Of a stretch of 64,000 nt of DNA, positions 33,240-42,645 are shown piece by piece. Within the stretch, counting starts at the first letter, position 1, and each line of letters starts with the position of its first letter. The position numbers were made by a program, and so were the translations under genes. The DNA is taken from the NCBI GenBank assembly GCA_020635725.1, contig JACJZF010000001.1, forward strand, positions 124,001 to 188,000, written 5' to 3'. Origin of the DNA: Flavobacteriales bacterium. Lineage in GTDB: Bacteria; Bacteroidota; Bacteroidia; Flavobacteriales_F; PHOS-HE28. The notes beneath the pieces were generated by a model, which was given only the letters and a program-made list of their open reading frames with translations, searched no databases and was not told where the DNA came from.

Positions 33240-35102
33240 ATGCTGCGGGTCCCGGTCATCCTGCTCTTGATGCTGCTCTGCGCCGGCGATCCGCTCCAAG
33301 CCCAACGCACCAACCTGGACAGCCTTGTGCAGGCCATCGGCCGCTGGGAGAAGGACCACGAGCCCGGTGATACGGTCGGGCTCATCCAGATGAACCGCGC
33401 GGCAGTGATCTACACCATGCGCATGAAGGGCGACGAGGTGGTGGAGATGGCACGGCGCACGGCGGCGGTCGCGTCGAAGGAAATGGGGGCGCTTCCCGAA
33501 GGTGCGTTGCGCAAAGGGGTGAGGAAGCAGCTGATCATCGCGCTCAATTTCCTGGGGGACGGGTTGGTGTACCAGGGTGATCTGTCCGGAGGTATGGAAA
33601 CCCTGCAGCGATGTTACGCGCTCTCCCTGGAAGCAGGTGATCGGTCGAACGCTGCCACGGCATGCATGCGGCTCGGTTACGCCTGCCGCAAAGCGCAGGA
33701 CCGGAAGTGCGCCCGGGATTGGCTCCGCAAGGGCCTGGCCGTGCTGCCGCCTGCGGATACAACGGGACGAGTGACCGCCCACGCCGAGATGGGCAATGTG
33801 CTCTACGGCCTGGGCGACATGGACAGTGCACGCTATCACTGGCAGGAGAGCATCCGGATCGGCGAGCAGCGCCGCTCCTTCAGCCCGCTCTTCGATGCCT
33901 ACAGCGGCATGGCTCTGCTCGCGCTACGATCCGGCGCGAATGACGAAGCGAACAAGTTCCTGCAGAAGGCTCGCGCGTCCTTTGAGCAGGACCCGAGCAA
34001 ACAGGGCAGTGCCATGCTCAATGCTCTCGAGGGGATCCAGCGCATCGCCCTGCGCGATGCGGAAGGCGCACTGCCGTTCCTTGCGCGCGCGGATTCCTTC
34101 GCCATGGCGCACGGCAAGCACGGCGCTCGCTTCTTTGCGCAGCAGTTCATGGCGGTCTCCCATGCGTTGCGAGGCGATATGAACGCCAGCCTGAGCGCGG
34201 CGGACTCGGCAGCCTCGGCCTTGATCGCCGACCTCGGCATCGAGGAGGCCAAGCGTACCGCCTTCGCGCAGGCCCGATACGAGAGCGATGTGGCCCAGCG
34301 CCTGGCCGACGAGCGTTTGCGATCGCAGCGAAGGCTGAATGCGGTGCTGTTCGTGGCATCAATGATCCTGGTTATCGCTGCGCTGGTGCTCTGGTGGCTG
34401 TACCGCAGATCTGCACGGATGACGCGATCATTGCACGTGGCGAACGCGGAACTAGTACGGACCCAGGACAAGCTTGTGAAGGCGGAACGGGAGCACGAGG
34501 CAGAGACGGTGCGCACGCGCATAGCGCGGGACATCCACGACGAGCTGGGCGGCAGCCTCACGAAGGTGGCCCTGCTCGGCGAGCTGCTCGCGAGCGGCGA
34601 AGCCGATCAAGCCAGGGAAGTATCGCTGGAAGCGCTGTCGGATCATGCGCGCAACGTGAAAGCGGGCCTGAGCGATGTGGTCTGGGCCGTGGACCCCACC
34701 TCCGATACGGCGCAAGGCTTGATCGATCGCCTCACGGACCGCTTAGCCGACCTCTTCCGTGGCGCCACCGCTGAGCTTCGATTGGATCTTCGCGCGGATG
34801 AGCCGTTGCAGCCCCTGAACCCTGAGCGGAAACGAGCCCTGTACCTGGTGATCAATGAGGCCGCTGCCAATGCCCTGCGTCACGCGAAGGCGCAGAATGT
34901 CACGGTAAGCCTGCGGATCACCACTGGCCGCCACGAGGTCGTGGTCACCGACGACGGTGCCGGATTCGCGCCAGATGCTGCGCGGACCAAGGGCAATGGG
35001 CTCACGAACATGGCGCAGCGCATGGCGGGCATAGGCGCTGTATTGCGCGTTGACAGCGAGCCTGGTAAAGGCACCACCATCACGGCCAGTGGGCCGCTCT
35101 AA
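33240..35102 (+). CDS. TPR sensor histidine kinase, NarL/DesK (HisKA_3) type
   Basis: 620 residues. The start at 33240 was chosen because CACCTTTGC lies just upstream, as before the SDR gene; in-frame ATGs at 33225 and 33189 are alternatives. Signal peptide (about 1-20), TPR-like repeats (about 40-340), one transmembrane helix (about 365-385, AVLFVASMILVIAALVLWW), a coiled coil, then HisKA_3 with His433 in ARDIHDELGGSLTK. The ATPase domain shows NEAAANALRHA and DDGAGF. It pairs with the NarL-type regulator 41 bp downstream and is divergent from the adhesin operon, which may be a target. Confidence 0.88.
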   Translation: MLRVPVILLLMLLCAGDPLQAQRTNLDSLVQAIGRWEKDHEPGDTVGLIQMNRAAVIYTMRMKGDEVVEMARRTAAVASKEMGALPEGALRKGVRKQLIIALNFLGDGLVYQGDLSGGMETLQRCYALSLEAGDRSNAATACMRLGYACRKAQDRKCARDWLRKGLAVLPPADTTGRVTAHAEMGNVLYGLGDMDSARYHWQESIRIGEQRRSFSPLFDAYSGMALLALRSGANDEANKFLQKARASFEQDPSKQGSAMLNALEGIQRIALRDAEGALPFLARADSFAMAHGKHGARFFAQQFMAVSHALRGDMNASLSAADSAASALIADLGIEEAKRTAFAQARYESDVAQRLADERLRSQRRLNAVLFVASMILVIAALVLWWLYRRSARMTRSLHVANAELVRTQDKLVKAEREHEAETVRTRIARDIHDELGGSLTKVALLGELLASGEADQAREVSLEALSDHARNVKAGLSDVVWAVDPTSDTAQGLIDRLTDRLADLFRGATAELRLDLRADEPLQPLNPERKRALYLVINEAAANALRHAKAQNVTVSLRITTGRHEVVVTDDGAGFAPDAARTKGNGLTNMAQRMAGIGAVLRVDSEPGKGTTITASGPL

Positions 35103-35122
35103 GGCGTGTTCCCTTGAATGGG

Positions 35123-35130
35123 TAGCTTGG
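35123..35130 (+). promoter_or_regulatory. TAGCTTGG element before the NarL-type regulator
   Basis: One mismatch from TAnnTTTG, 13 bp before the ATG at 35144, in the 41-bp gap after the kinase gene. Confidence 0.3.
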
Positions 35131-35143
35131 TGCGGCCATCACC

Positions 35144-35803
35144 ATGGGCGACAAGCGCATACGCACGGCGATCGTGGAGGACGACCGCGACCTGCGCGCC
35201 ATCCTCACTGCCGGGCTCCGCAAGGATACCCGCATCGATGTGCTTGCCGTGTACGCCAGCGGCGATGCCTTCCTGAAGGAGTTGGAGCAGCTGGATGCCG
35301 AGGTCGTGATCATGGACATCAACCTGCCGGGCACCAACGGTATCGAGTGCGTGCGGCAGGCCAAGCCACGCAAGCCGGCCATGCAGTTCCTCATGAGCAC
35401 CGTGTTCGAGAACGCGGTGTACATCTTCCAGGCCCTCTGCGCGGGTGCCACAGGCTACTTGGTGAAGAGCGCACCGAGCATGGAACTGGCGGATGCGGTG
35501 TGCGAGATCCACGCCGGAGGCTCACCGATGACCCCGGCGATCGCCAGACTGGTGGTCACTTCCATACAGGGAGCGGCGGCCGATGCCATGCAGCAGGAAC
35601 AATTCACCAACCGCGAAAAGGAGGTGCTCGACGGTCTCGCAGCCGGACTCATGTACAAAGAAATCGCCGCCAAGCATGGCGTGAACATCAACACCGTGCG
35701 CTCCCACGTGCGCAGCATCTACGAGAAGCTGCACGTGCACTCGCGGCAGGAAGCGGTGCGCAAGGCGTTCCCCGACGGATCGATCCGAAAGCCAGTATCA
35801 TGA
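35144..35803 (+). CDS. NarL/FixJ-family response regulator
   Basis: 219 residues. Receiver at about 1-125 with E12-D13-D14, phosphoacceptor Asp58 (VIMDINLPGTNG) and Lys in YLVKSA. LuxR-type helix-turn-helix at about 150-212: TNREKEVLDGLAAGLMYKEI, then VNINTVRSHVRSIYEKL. It is the cognate partner of the kinase immediately upstream. It ends four bases from the convergent stop of a small lipoprotein gene. Confidence 0.9.
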   Translation: MGDKRIRTAIVEDDRDLRAILTAGLRKDTRIDVLAVYASGDAFLKELEQLDAEVVIMDINLPGTNGIECVRQAKPRKPAMQFLMSTVFENAVYIFQALCAGATGYLVKSAPSMELADAVCEIHAGGSPMTPAIARLVVTSIQGAAADAMQQEQFTNREKEVLDGLAAGLMYKEIAAKHGVNINTVRSHVRSIYEKLHVHSRQEAVRKAFPDGSIRKPVS

Positions 35804-35807
35804 GTTG

Positions 35808-36017
35808 TCACTCAGCAAGAACCCGGCTCAGGAACATCATTCCCTGCCATGGACCCGGCTTCGGCATGCCATCCGGCCCGGGGTCGGCGCCGCCGCAATA
35901 GGGCGCGGTATTGGTGCAGTGCAGATGGAGCGTTCCCCGCCCAACAGCACGATCCACCACCTTCTGCCTGCCGACGCATGCCGCGAGCATCAGGGCCAAG
36001 CTGATCGTGCGCAGCAT
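35808..36017 (-). CDS. Small lipoprotein with YCGGA motif, possibly shortened
   Basis: 69 residues. N-terminal lipobox (LMLAAC, Cys14) predicts a lipoprotein. The core TNTAPYCGGADPGPDGMPKP resembles an AYCGGAxPxPE motif I associate with Bacteroidota lipoproteins that are usually longer, followed there by a strand like the MMFLSRV here. The chain ends soon after, so it may be complete or C-terminally shortened. The start lies three bases after the stop of the truncated DinB-like gene, so the two probably formed an operon. Confidence 0.5.
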   Translation of the reverse strand: MLRTISLALMLAACVGRQKVVDRAVGRGTLHLHCTNTAPYCGGADPGPDGMPKPGPWQGMMFLSRVLAE

Positions 36018-36020
36018 GGC

Positions 36021-36380
36021 TCAGGCCGTATCGCGCTGCACCAGCGCCTGATGGTGCTGCACATGGTAAAGGGTGAAGTACAACATCTCCCGCAAGGTGA
36101 GCTTGCCCAACAGCGGGTGTGGAAGGAGGTAGCGCTCCAGGTCGCTTTCGCTCCATCGGCTCGTGCGCTTACAAAGCAGGTCCAGTGTGCGCATCAACCT
36201 GGTCGATCCGGCCTTCAGGTATTGCGCGGGAACGAAGGGAGGCGAAAAGGGGCTCGGTGCTTTTCCACCAGCGGCCAACTTCTCCTTGTAGCGCTCGACC
36301 AGAACATCATAGGAACGGGGAGGGCGGTTCGGTGTGCCAAATCGCCACCGCAGGAGCCAGCGAGGCAGCAACATGGCCAT
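36021..36380 (-). pseudogene. DinB-superfamily protein gene, 5' end lost
   Basis: The frame encodes about 115 recognisable residues, from LLPRWLLRWRFGTPNRPP through LVERYKEKLAAGGKAP to the closing LPHPLLGKLTLREMLYFTLY and HVQHHQAL. This is the C-terminal two thirds of a DinB/DUF1569-like four-helix protein. The N-terminal helices with the first metal ligand are missing. The frame remains open to 36485 but the residues there are only the reverse of a DUF418 fragment. It looks truncated by a rearrangement at about 36380 rather than shortened functionally. Confidence 0.65.
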
Positions 36381-36381
36381 G

Positions 36382-36547
36382 CACACGGGTGAGCGCATGG
36401 CAGTTCGAGGTACTGGCCCGCGGCGTGTTCGTGGTCGAGGTGATCTGGAGCAGATGGTGGCTGGCACGTTTCCAATACGGGCCATTCGAGTGGGTCTGGC
36501 GCTCGCTCACCTATGGGAGGGTGATGCCGATGCGGAAGCGAGTTTGA
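36382..36547 (+). pseudogene. Remnant of a DUF418 gene (C-terminal tail only)
   Basis: Encodes about 54 residues matching the end of the intact DUF418 protein at 28295-29500: RVSAWQFEVLA, WSRWWLARFQYGPFEWVW, RSLTYGRVMPMRK. Similarity begins abruptly at about 36382, on the opposite strand to the truncated DinB-like gene, and ends at the stop. There is no start codon context or membrane domain, so it is debris of a second DUF418 paralogue. Confidence 0.75.
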
Positions 36548-36571
36548 GCCCGGCCATTGGTCCGCATGGCG

Positions 36572-37771
36572 TCAGTCGGTCCGCACGATCCTCGTCACCA
36601 TGGTCGTTCCGTTCGGTGTTGATGCGCGAAGGAGATACACGCCCGGCAGGTATCCGCTCAGATCGATCTCCGCTCGAGCCCCCGTGGCTGTGCGGCCGTG
36701 CCACTTCACTTGCCCGGTTAGGCTCAGCAGCTCTAGTTCGGCCATACCCAGGCCTGCTGACCATCGGAGCACGACCCGATCGCGCGTGGGATTTGGAAAT
36801 GCCTCGATCGCGGGAATGGCATTCTCAGGTATTCCCACCGCGCTTCCGCCATTGTCCGTGCTGCGCAGGATGGTGCCGTTCGCTCCCACCACCTCCCAGA
36901 TGTCGGGACCTCGGAAGCTGATGCCCAACAGATCCTCGGCGGTATTGCTCACGAGCTCCAGCCAGGTGAGTCCGTTGTCCGTGCTGCGTATGATGGTGCC
37001 GCCGTCGCCTACTGCGATGCAGATGCCTGTGAAGGCGCGCGCCACGGCGTTCAGATCGGCGCTTACCGGGCTGGGGACGGTGGTCCACGTGGTGCCGATG
37101 CCGTTGGTGGTGGAACGGAGGATGGTTCCGTTGGCACCCACGACCAGCGCTGGCGATCCGCCGGTCAGCTCTATGGCGAAGAGGTCCTCGGTCGTGCCGC
37201 TTGTGAGTGGAGAATAGGAGAGCCCTTCATCCATGGATCGCAGCAGGGTTCCATGGGCACCAGCGATCAATGCTTCGCCACCTTGAATGGCGCGCACCGC
37301 GAACAGGTCATCGGTTGTGCCGGACTCGATCGGATCCAAGATCAAGTTGCCGCCTCCGGTACGCGCCACGTAACCGCTGTCTCCCACGACGGTGAGGATC
37401 ACCGAGGTGTGATCGTCCACCGCGTTCAAGCGCTGGCTCTCGTCCGGAAGATCATAAGGGGTCACCGAGGATGCGCCGCCTTTCACGAAGAAGGTGCCGC
37501 TGTCGCCAACCACATAGTTCACGCTGAGCCCGCCGATGGCCTGCGCGCGCAGGTGCTGACCGGTGCCGCTGCTGATCGCCGTCCAGGTCAGACCATTATC
37601 GTCACTGGTTATCAGGGTGCCGTTGTCACCGGCGATGACATGCGGCAGGGTGTTCAGTTCGATGGTTCTGAGCGTGGCGGAGGTGCCGCTGGGGATCACG
37701 GTCCAGCCGGTCTGTGCGGTGGCGGCTGTCGCGAACAGGGCGAAGAGGCCGAAGGTGTAACGTTGGCGCAT
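36572..37771 (-). CDS. Secreted YCF48/BNR-type beta-propeller protein with T9SS domain
   Basis: 399 residues. Signal peptide (about 1-19, ATAATAQ). Repeats of the form VGANGTILRS / VGDGGTIIRSTDNGLTW recur about every 40-45 residues between 25 and 310, the pattern of YCF48/BNR propeller blades. The last 75 residues form a T9SS type A sorting domain (AFPNPTRDRV, GVYLLRA, terminal IVRTD). Probably an extracellular propeller with a binding or structural role. It is divergent from the TPR-LytS kinase gene at 37904. Confidence 0.88.
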   Translation of the reverse strand: MRQRYTFGLFALFATAATAQTGWTVIPSGTSATLRTIELNTLPHVIAGDNGTLITSDDNGLTWTAISSGTGQHLRAQAIGGLSVNYVVGDSGTFFVKGGASSVTPYDLPDESQRLNAVDDHTSVILTVVGDSGYVARTGGGNLILDPIESGTTDDLFAVRAIQGGEALIAGAHGTLLRSMDEGLSYSPLTSGTTEDLFAIELTGGSPALVVGANGTILRSTTNGIGTTWTTVPSPVSADLNAVARAFTGICIAVGDGGTIIRSTDNGLTWLELVSNTAEDLLGISFRGPDIWEVVGANGTILRSTDNGGSAVGIPENAIPAIEAFPNPTRDRVVLRWSAGLGMAELELLSLTGQVKWHGRTATGARAEIDLSGYLPGVYLLRASTPNGTTMVTRIVRTD

Positions 37772-37891
37772 GTGTCAGGATCTGCCTCTGCAAGGAAGGG
37801 CGGCATGTGCTTGCGATGAAAGGGTTCTTATCCGGCGGTTGGTTTGGTGATCGAGCGGTCGTGGAGCGATGCGGATTCAGATACGACGGTC

Positions 37892-37899
37892 TATTTTTC
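37892..37899 (+). promoter_or_regulatory. TATTTTTC element before the kinase start
   Basis: One mismatch from TAnnTTTG, 4 bp before the ATG at 37904. It supports that start over an in-frame ATG at 37844, which would put this AT-rich stretch inside the gene. Confidence 0.4.
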
Positions 37900-37903
37900 T
37901 GCC

Positions 37904-39886
37904 ATGGCAAGTGCGGGTTGGCTGGCTCCTTCAGTGATGACGGGTGTTCTTCTATTGATGGGAGGTTCCGTGCTGCTCGCCCAGGATGCCACACTGGTGC
38001 CTTCCATCCGCACCGAACTGGCCACCGCAACCAACGACACCCTTCGGGCCGATGCCCTCGCCCGCCTCTGCTTCAACCTGATCAACACCAACCCCGACAG
38101 CGCCCGGCACTGCGGTGAACAGGCCCTGGACCTGGCCAACCGTATTGGCAACGCAAGGACCATCGCCGATGCGCACAACAATCTGGGCTGGCTGGAGACC
38201 CAGCAAGGGCATATGGCCGAAGCAACGGAGCACCTGGAAATTGCTTTGGAGGGTTTCCGCCGCATCGGTAACCCGGTCTTCACCTCCATCACCCTCAGCA
38301 ACATGGGATGGCTGGCCGATAAACAGGGCGACCGCACCGCAGCCTTGAAGTACTTCGGTGATGCACTCGAGCAGGCCACGCTCGCAGCGGACAGCGCCAG
38401 CATGGCCGTGCTGCTCTATTCCATCGGGACCACCTACAACAGGATGAAGGAATACGGCCGGGCCAGGACCTTTTTGGAGCGTTCGCTGGTGATCGAAGAG
38501 CAACTTGGGCGCCGGAACTCACAGGGCAACTGCCTGGTGGCGATCGGCAACGCTTGGCGCAGCGATGGTGAGGCGACCCGCGCGATGGATCACTATCAGC
38601 AAGCCTCCGCACTGTTCCACGCCACCAGCAACCACTATGGTGCCGGCATGGTTCAGGAGAACAGCGGCGAACTCTTCCTGGAAAGCGATCCGGAGAAGGC
38701 CCTGCCCTACTATCAGCGCGCGCTGGCGCACTACGACACGATCCACAGCGCGGCCGACAAGGCGTACATCCTGCAACGCATCGGTCTGGCCAACACCGGC
38801 ATGAAGAAGTACGCGGAAGCGGAGGCCGCCTACACCGAAGGAATGGCCTTGGCGGATCAGAGCAGCAGCACCGAGCTGATGATGGACCTGCACCTCAGCC
38901 TGGCCGAACTGGCGGTGAAACAGGGGAAGAGCGAAGTGGCGATCGGCCACTACCAGCGGCACATGGCGCTGAAGGACAGCCTGCGCAGCGAGGCCTCCGA
39001 GCAGGAACTGATGCGCCTGCGTGCAACGTTCGAGACCGAGCAGGCCGAGCAGGAGAACGCACTGCTGAAGGCCGAGAACGCCTTGAGCCGTGCCAACGAG
39101 GCCAAGATGAAAGCACGCTGGACCGCCGCCGCCGCCATTTCCGCAGGGCTGGTGCTGCTGCTGGCGCTGCTGTACCGCAACTACCGACAGCGCGGGAAGC
39201 ATACCAAGGAGGTGGAGCGCTTCAACGCCGAACTGCAGGCCCAGCGCGACCAGGTGCAGCACATGAACGACCTGCTGGAGCTGAAGATCCTGCGCAGCCA
39301 GCTCAACCCCCACTTCATCCACAACTGCCAGAACAGTGCGATGGCCATGGTGAAGGAAGGCCGCAACGAGGAAGCCCTCGCCTACCTGCAGGGCCTCAGC
39401 AAGCTCATGCGCATGGTGCTGGAGCACTCGGTGAACGACCGCATCACCGTGGAGGAGGAGATGGCCTTCCTGCGCCTGTACGTGAAGCTCGAATCGCTAC
39501 GGATGCCTGGGTTGGAGTGCGAAGTGGCTGCCGATCGCGAACTGCTCGATGAAGAAGCAGAACTGCCCGCCCTGCTGGTGCAACCCTTTGTGGAGAACGC
39601 CCTGTTGCACGGGCTTGCGCAAAAGGAAGGCCCGCGCCGGTTGAGCATCCGCTTCAGCGCAACGGAGAACGGGTTGCGTTGTGTGGTGCGCGACAATGGC
39701 AGGGGGCGTTCGGGTGCCGGCACCAAGCCCAGCGGCCAGCGTTCCTTGGGCACGGAGCTCACCAATGAGCGCCTGCAACTGCTTACCCACCGCTTGCAGC
39801 AGAAGGGGCGCTTCACCATCCATGACCTGAAGGATGATGCGGGGGGCGCATTGGGGACCGAGGTGATCATTGACCTGGAAGGATAG
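37904..39886 (+). CDS. TPR sensor histidine kinase, LytS/YehU type
   Basis: 660 residues. Signal peptide (about 1-27), clear TPR repeats (about 60-370, for example DAHNNLGWLETQQGHMAEA and YGRARTFLERSLVIEEQLG), a coiled coil and a transmembrane helix (about 405-425, TAAAAISAGLVLLLALLY). A His_kinase domain carries His470 in QLNPHFIHNCQ. The ATPase motifs are QPFVENALLHGL and RDNGRGRSG. It is a paralogue of the kinase at 21900 with the same layout. The LytTR regulator follows after 115 bp. Confidence 0.9.
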   Translation: MASAGWLAPSVMTGVLLLMGGSVLLAQDATLVPSIRTELATATNDTLRADALARLCFNLINTNPDSARHCGEQALDLANRIGNARTIADAHNNLGWLETQQGHMAEATEHLEIALEGFRRIGNPVFTSITLSNMGWLADKQGDRTAALKYFGDALEQATLAADSASMAVLLYSIGTTYNRMKEYGRARTFLERSLVIEEQLGRRNSQGNCLVAIGNAWRSDGEATRAMDHYQQASALFHATSNHYGAGMVQENSGELFLESDPEKALPYYQRALAHYDTIHSAADKAYILQRIGLANTGMKKYAEAEAAYTEGMALADQSSSTELMMDLHLSLAELAVKQGKSEVAIGHYQRHMALKDSLRSEASEQELMRLRATFETEQAEQENALLKAENALSRANEAKMKARWTAAAAISAGLVLLLALLYRNYRQRGKHTKEVERFNAELQAQRDQVQHMNDLLELKILRSQLNPHFIHNCQNSAMAMVKEGRNEEALAYLQGLSKLMRMVLEHSVNDRITVEEEMAFLRLYVKLESLRMPGLECEVAADRELLDEEAELPALLVQPFVENALLHGLAQKEGPRRLSIRFSATENGLRCVVRDNGRGRSGAGTKPSGQRSLGTELTNERLQLLTHRLQQKGRFTIHDLKDDAGGALGTEVIIDLEG

Positions 39887-40001
39887 GTCACGGGTTCCCG
39901 CAGATCTGGATCGAAGCACCAGTAGCGTCGACCCACTGGGTCTACCTACGTTGCGTTACCTGTGCTGTTCCCATACAGATCCAATTCCCGAAATTTCCAC
40001 C

Positions 40002-40742
40002 ATGATCCGAACGCTGATCGTGGATGATGAACCGGCGGCCCGCAGCTACCTGCGCAGCCTGCTTGCCGATGCGCACTCCGAGGTGGAGGTGGTCGGCGAG
40101 GCATCGAACATGAGCGAGGCGCAGCGCCTGATCGACGATCTGAAGCCCGCGCTGGTCTTCCTGGATGTGGAGATGCCCGGCGGCAGCGGCTTCGACCTGC
40201 TGCGCGAGCTGAAGCGCTGGGACTTCGAGGTCATCTTCGTCACCGGCTTCCAGCGCTACGCCATTCAGGCCATCCGTTTCAGCGCGTTGGACTACCTGCC
40301 CAAGCCCGCCCAGCCCGATGAGCTGGCCTTTGCGCTGGAACGCTACGCCGAGCGCCATGCAGCGGACCTGGACAGGGCCAAGGTGCAGGAGCACTTCTTG
40401 GAGAACATCGCGCAGAAGGAGACCCAGGCCTTCAAGCTCACCATCCCGCACGGCGACCGCACCTTCTTCGTGGCCCCCACCGAGGTGGAGCGCTGCATGG
40501 CCGACCGCAACTACACGTGGGTGCACCTGGTGCACGACCGTCGCTACCTGTTGGCCCGCACGCTGAAGGAGTTCGAGGAGATGCTCTCGCCCTTCGGCTT
40601 TCTACGCTTGAACCGCAGCGCCTTGGTGCGCAAGGACACCATTGTGCGCCTGCATGATGGCCACGCCGAGCTGAAGGACGGCGAAAGGCTGGAAGTAAGC
40701 CGCCGGCGCTGGCCGGAGCTGAAGCGGACGTGGGCGGCGTAG
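40002..40742 (+). CDS. LytTR-family response regulator
   Basis: 246 residues from ATG at 40002; upstream frame is non-conserved. Receiver with D8-D9, phosphoacceptor Asp55 (VFLDVEMPGGSGFDLL) and YLPKPAQP. LytTR domain at about 140-246 with VERCMADRNYTWVHL, FLRLNRSALVR and the final ERLEVSRRRW. It is a close paralogue of the regulator at 23685. Between its stop and the next secreted-protein gene there are two CCACTGGAT repeats 20 bp apart, which may be its operator. Confidence 0.9.
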   Translation: MIRTLIVDDEPAARSYLRSLLADAHSEVEVVGEASNMSEAQRLIDDLKPALVFLDVEMPGGSGFDLLRELKRWDFEVIFVTGFQRYAIQAIRFSALDYLPKPAQPDELAFALERYAERHAADLDRAKVQEHFLENIAQKETQAFKLTIPHGDRTFFVAPTEVERCMADRNYTWVHLVHDRRYLLARTLKEFEEMLSPFGFLRLNRSALVRKDTIVRLHDGHAELKDGERLEVSRRRWPELKRTWAA

Positions 40743-40746
40743 CACA

Positions 40747-40775
40747 CCACTGGATCACCCGCACCTCCACTGGAT
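40747..40775 (+). promoter_or_regulatory. CCACTGGAT direct repeats, candidate LytTR operator
   Basis: CCACTGGAT occurs at 40747-40755 and 40767-40775, identical and 20 bp apart, just after the LytTR gene stop and 59-87 bp before the ATG at 40834. Pairs of 9-bp direct repeats about two helical turns apart are the known layout of LytTR sites. The sequence differs from the repeats at 59136 and 62705, as expected for another regulator. Confidence 0.5.
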
Positions 40776-40833
40776 AGGAAGCCACGGCAACAGGGCTTGT
40801 TGCACATGCACCTTGCGGCTGAAAAGCCCGATC

Positions 40834-42510
40834 ATGCGCGCACTCCTTACCCTTTCAGCCTCCCTCCTGCTCCTGACCGCTCACGCTCAATGGCCGACCA
40901 GCCCCGCCGCCCCCCTGGTGATCTGCAACGATGCCAGTGACCAAAAGGACATGCGCCTCGTGGCCGATGGTTCGGGTGGCTGGTACGTGCTCTGGCGCGA
41001 CAACCGGCTGGCCAATGACCGCTACGCCGTGTTCGGTCAGCGCCTGGATGCCCAGGGCAACCTGCTGTGGGAGCCCAATGGGCGGTTGATCCAGGAGGTA
41101 CCGGGGCGCAGCATCAACTTTATAGGGGCGACACGTATGAGCGACGACAAGCTCTTCCTCTGCTTCATATCCGGTGCGGACCCCAATTCAGGGGATACGG
41201 TAAGGGCCATGGCCTACGACGGATCGGGTGAGGCGGCCTGGTCCCAGCCGACGCTGCTGGCCCATCCGGGTCCCTTGCCCGGCGGCGGAATTTCCGGCGG
41301 CAACTACTACCCACGTGTGGTACCCGTTCTCAACGGCGTTTTCGTCGGTTGGGGAACGAATCCCATGGGTGCTGCGGATTACGTGCACATCGCACGTATC
41401 CTGAACGACGGTACCAACCTGATGCCCGTGCAGGGAGTCGAAGTGCCCAGCCTGAACAACCCCATAGTGGCCGGCCCGTGGCTCATGCGACACGACATGG
41501 CAGGAGGGCTGTTGTTCGAACGGCGCTGGGGGAATGGTGCAGGAGCGCCCTTGTACGCCATGCGCGTGAACAGCATGGGCGCAGAACAGTGGTCCGGCTT
41601 GCTCCAGGTGAGCGCCAACAGCGGCGGGCTCTTCTATGAGTGGAGCAGCGCCATGGCCCCGAATGCCCGCGTGAACTCGGTCTGGGCGAACAGCTATGAC
41701 CTGCGCATGGCCATCTATGATGAGAATGGCGTGCTGTACAACAACACCGCGCCCATTCCCGTGTGCCTGCAGGTCGATGTGCAGGAGAACCCGTTCGTGG
41801 TGCAGACCGATCTCGAGACCACGGTGTTCTGGGCGGACAACCGCACCTCGGCCGGAAGCGGCCGACAGGTCTTCATGCAACGCTTTGATGCGAACGGTTC
41901 CCCATTGCTGGCTGCGGATGGTGTGCTGGCCATGCAGTGCGACGGCAACCTGAACGGCTTCCCGCGTGCGATCGCCGCGGAGGATGGTGACCACATTGTG
42001 GCGCTGTGCAGCACCGTGAACCAGCAGGGAGGTACGGCAGGTTTCCGGGCGGGGAGGGTGACCAGTTCCGGATCGAACCTGTGGAGCGACACGACCCGGT
42101 TCTGCGTTCCGGATCTCGGACCCAATGGCGGCAGCGACTACGCCATGACCAGCGATGGGAATGATGGTGTGATGGCCACCTGGTTCAACTGGCAGAACAA
42201 CGCGATCTACGCAGCTCGGCTGGATCGCTGGGGCCGCATGGGCGACTTCACCGGTATCGCGGAGATCGAGCCCACGTCCGTGACCATATCCCCGAATCCG
42301 GCAACAGAGGAGATCCTTGTGAGCCGTGCCGATGGACGGGTGCTCGGTGATCTGGTGGTCCGTGCGATGGATGGTCGGGCGGTGCTCGCCGTCGGATCAA
42401 CGGGCCTGGATCGGCGAACGATCGATATCGGCCACTTGAAGGCCGGGGTCTATTCCATCAGTGAGCTGAAGGATGGCGACCGTCAGACGCTTCGATTCAT
42501 CAAGGAGTGA
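40834..42510 (+). CDS. Secreted propeller-like protein with T9SS sorting domain
   Basis: 558 residues from ATG at 40834, which starts a signal peptide (RALLTLSASLLLLTAHAQ). The body (about 25-480) is beta-rich with repeated VFGQRLDAQGN / FMQRFDANGS and AMAYDGSG motifs, typical of propeller repeats in secreted Bacteroidota proteins. The last 75 residues are a T9SS sorting domain (ISPNPATEE, GVYSISEL, terminal FIKE). It lies 91 bp downstream of the LytTR regulator gene and is its likely target. No catalytic residues were recognised. Confidence 0.82.
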   Translation: MRALLTLSASLLLLTAHAQWPTSPAAPLVICNDASDQKDMRLVADGSGGWYVLWRDNRLANDRYAVFGQRLDAQGNLLWEPNGRLIQEVPGRSINFIGATRMSDDKLFLCFISGADPNSGDTVRAMAYDGSGEAAWSQPTLLAHPGPLPGGGISGGNYYPRVVPVLNGVFVGWGTNPMGAADYVHIARILNDGTNLMPVQGVEVPSLNNPIVAGPWLMRHDMAGGLLFERRWGNGAGAPLYAMRVNSMGAEQWSGLLQVSANSGGLFYEWSSAMAPNARVNSVWANSYDLRMAIYDENGVLYNNTAPIPVCLQVDVQENPFVVQTDLETTVFWADNRTSAGSGRQVFMQRFDANGSPLLAADGVLAMQCDGNLNGFPRAIAAEDGDHIVALCSTVNQQGGTAGFRAGRVTSSGSNLWSDTTRFCVPDLGPNGGSDYAMTSDGNDGVMATWFNWQNNAIYAARLDRWGRMGDFTGIAEIEPTSVTISPNPATEEILVSRADGRVLGDLVVRAMDGRAVLAVGSTGLDRRTIDIGHLKAGVYSISELKDGDRQTLRFIKE

Positions 42511-42645
42511 ATGGGTCACATCGGCAACCATCGTGGAGGACGAACTTGGATGTCGATGACGATAATGCCTGAGTCCGGTGCAACAGGGCATGGTCGCCGG
42601 TTCGCGCTTGACGGGGTTGAAGGCCGCGGATCTATCCCATAGACC

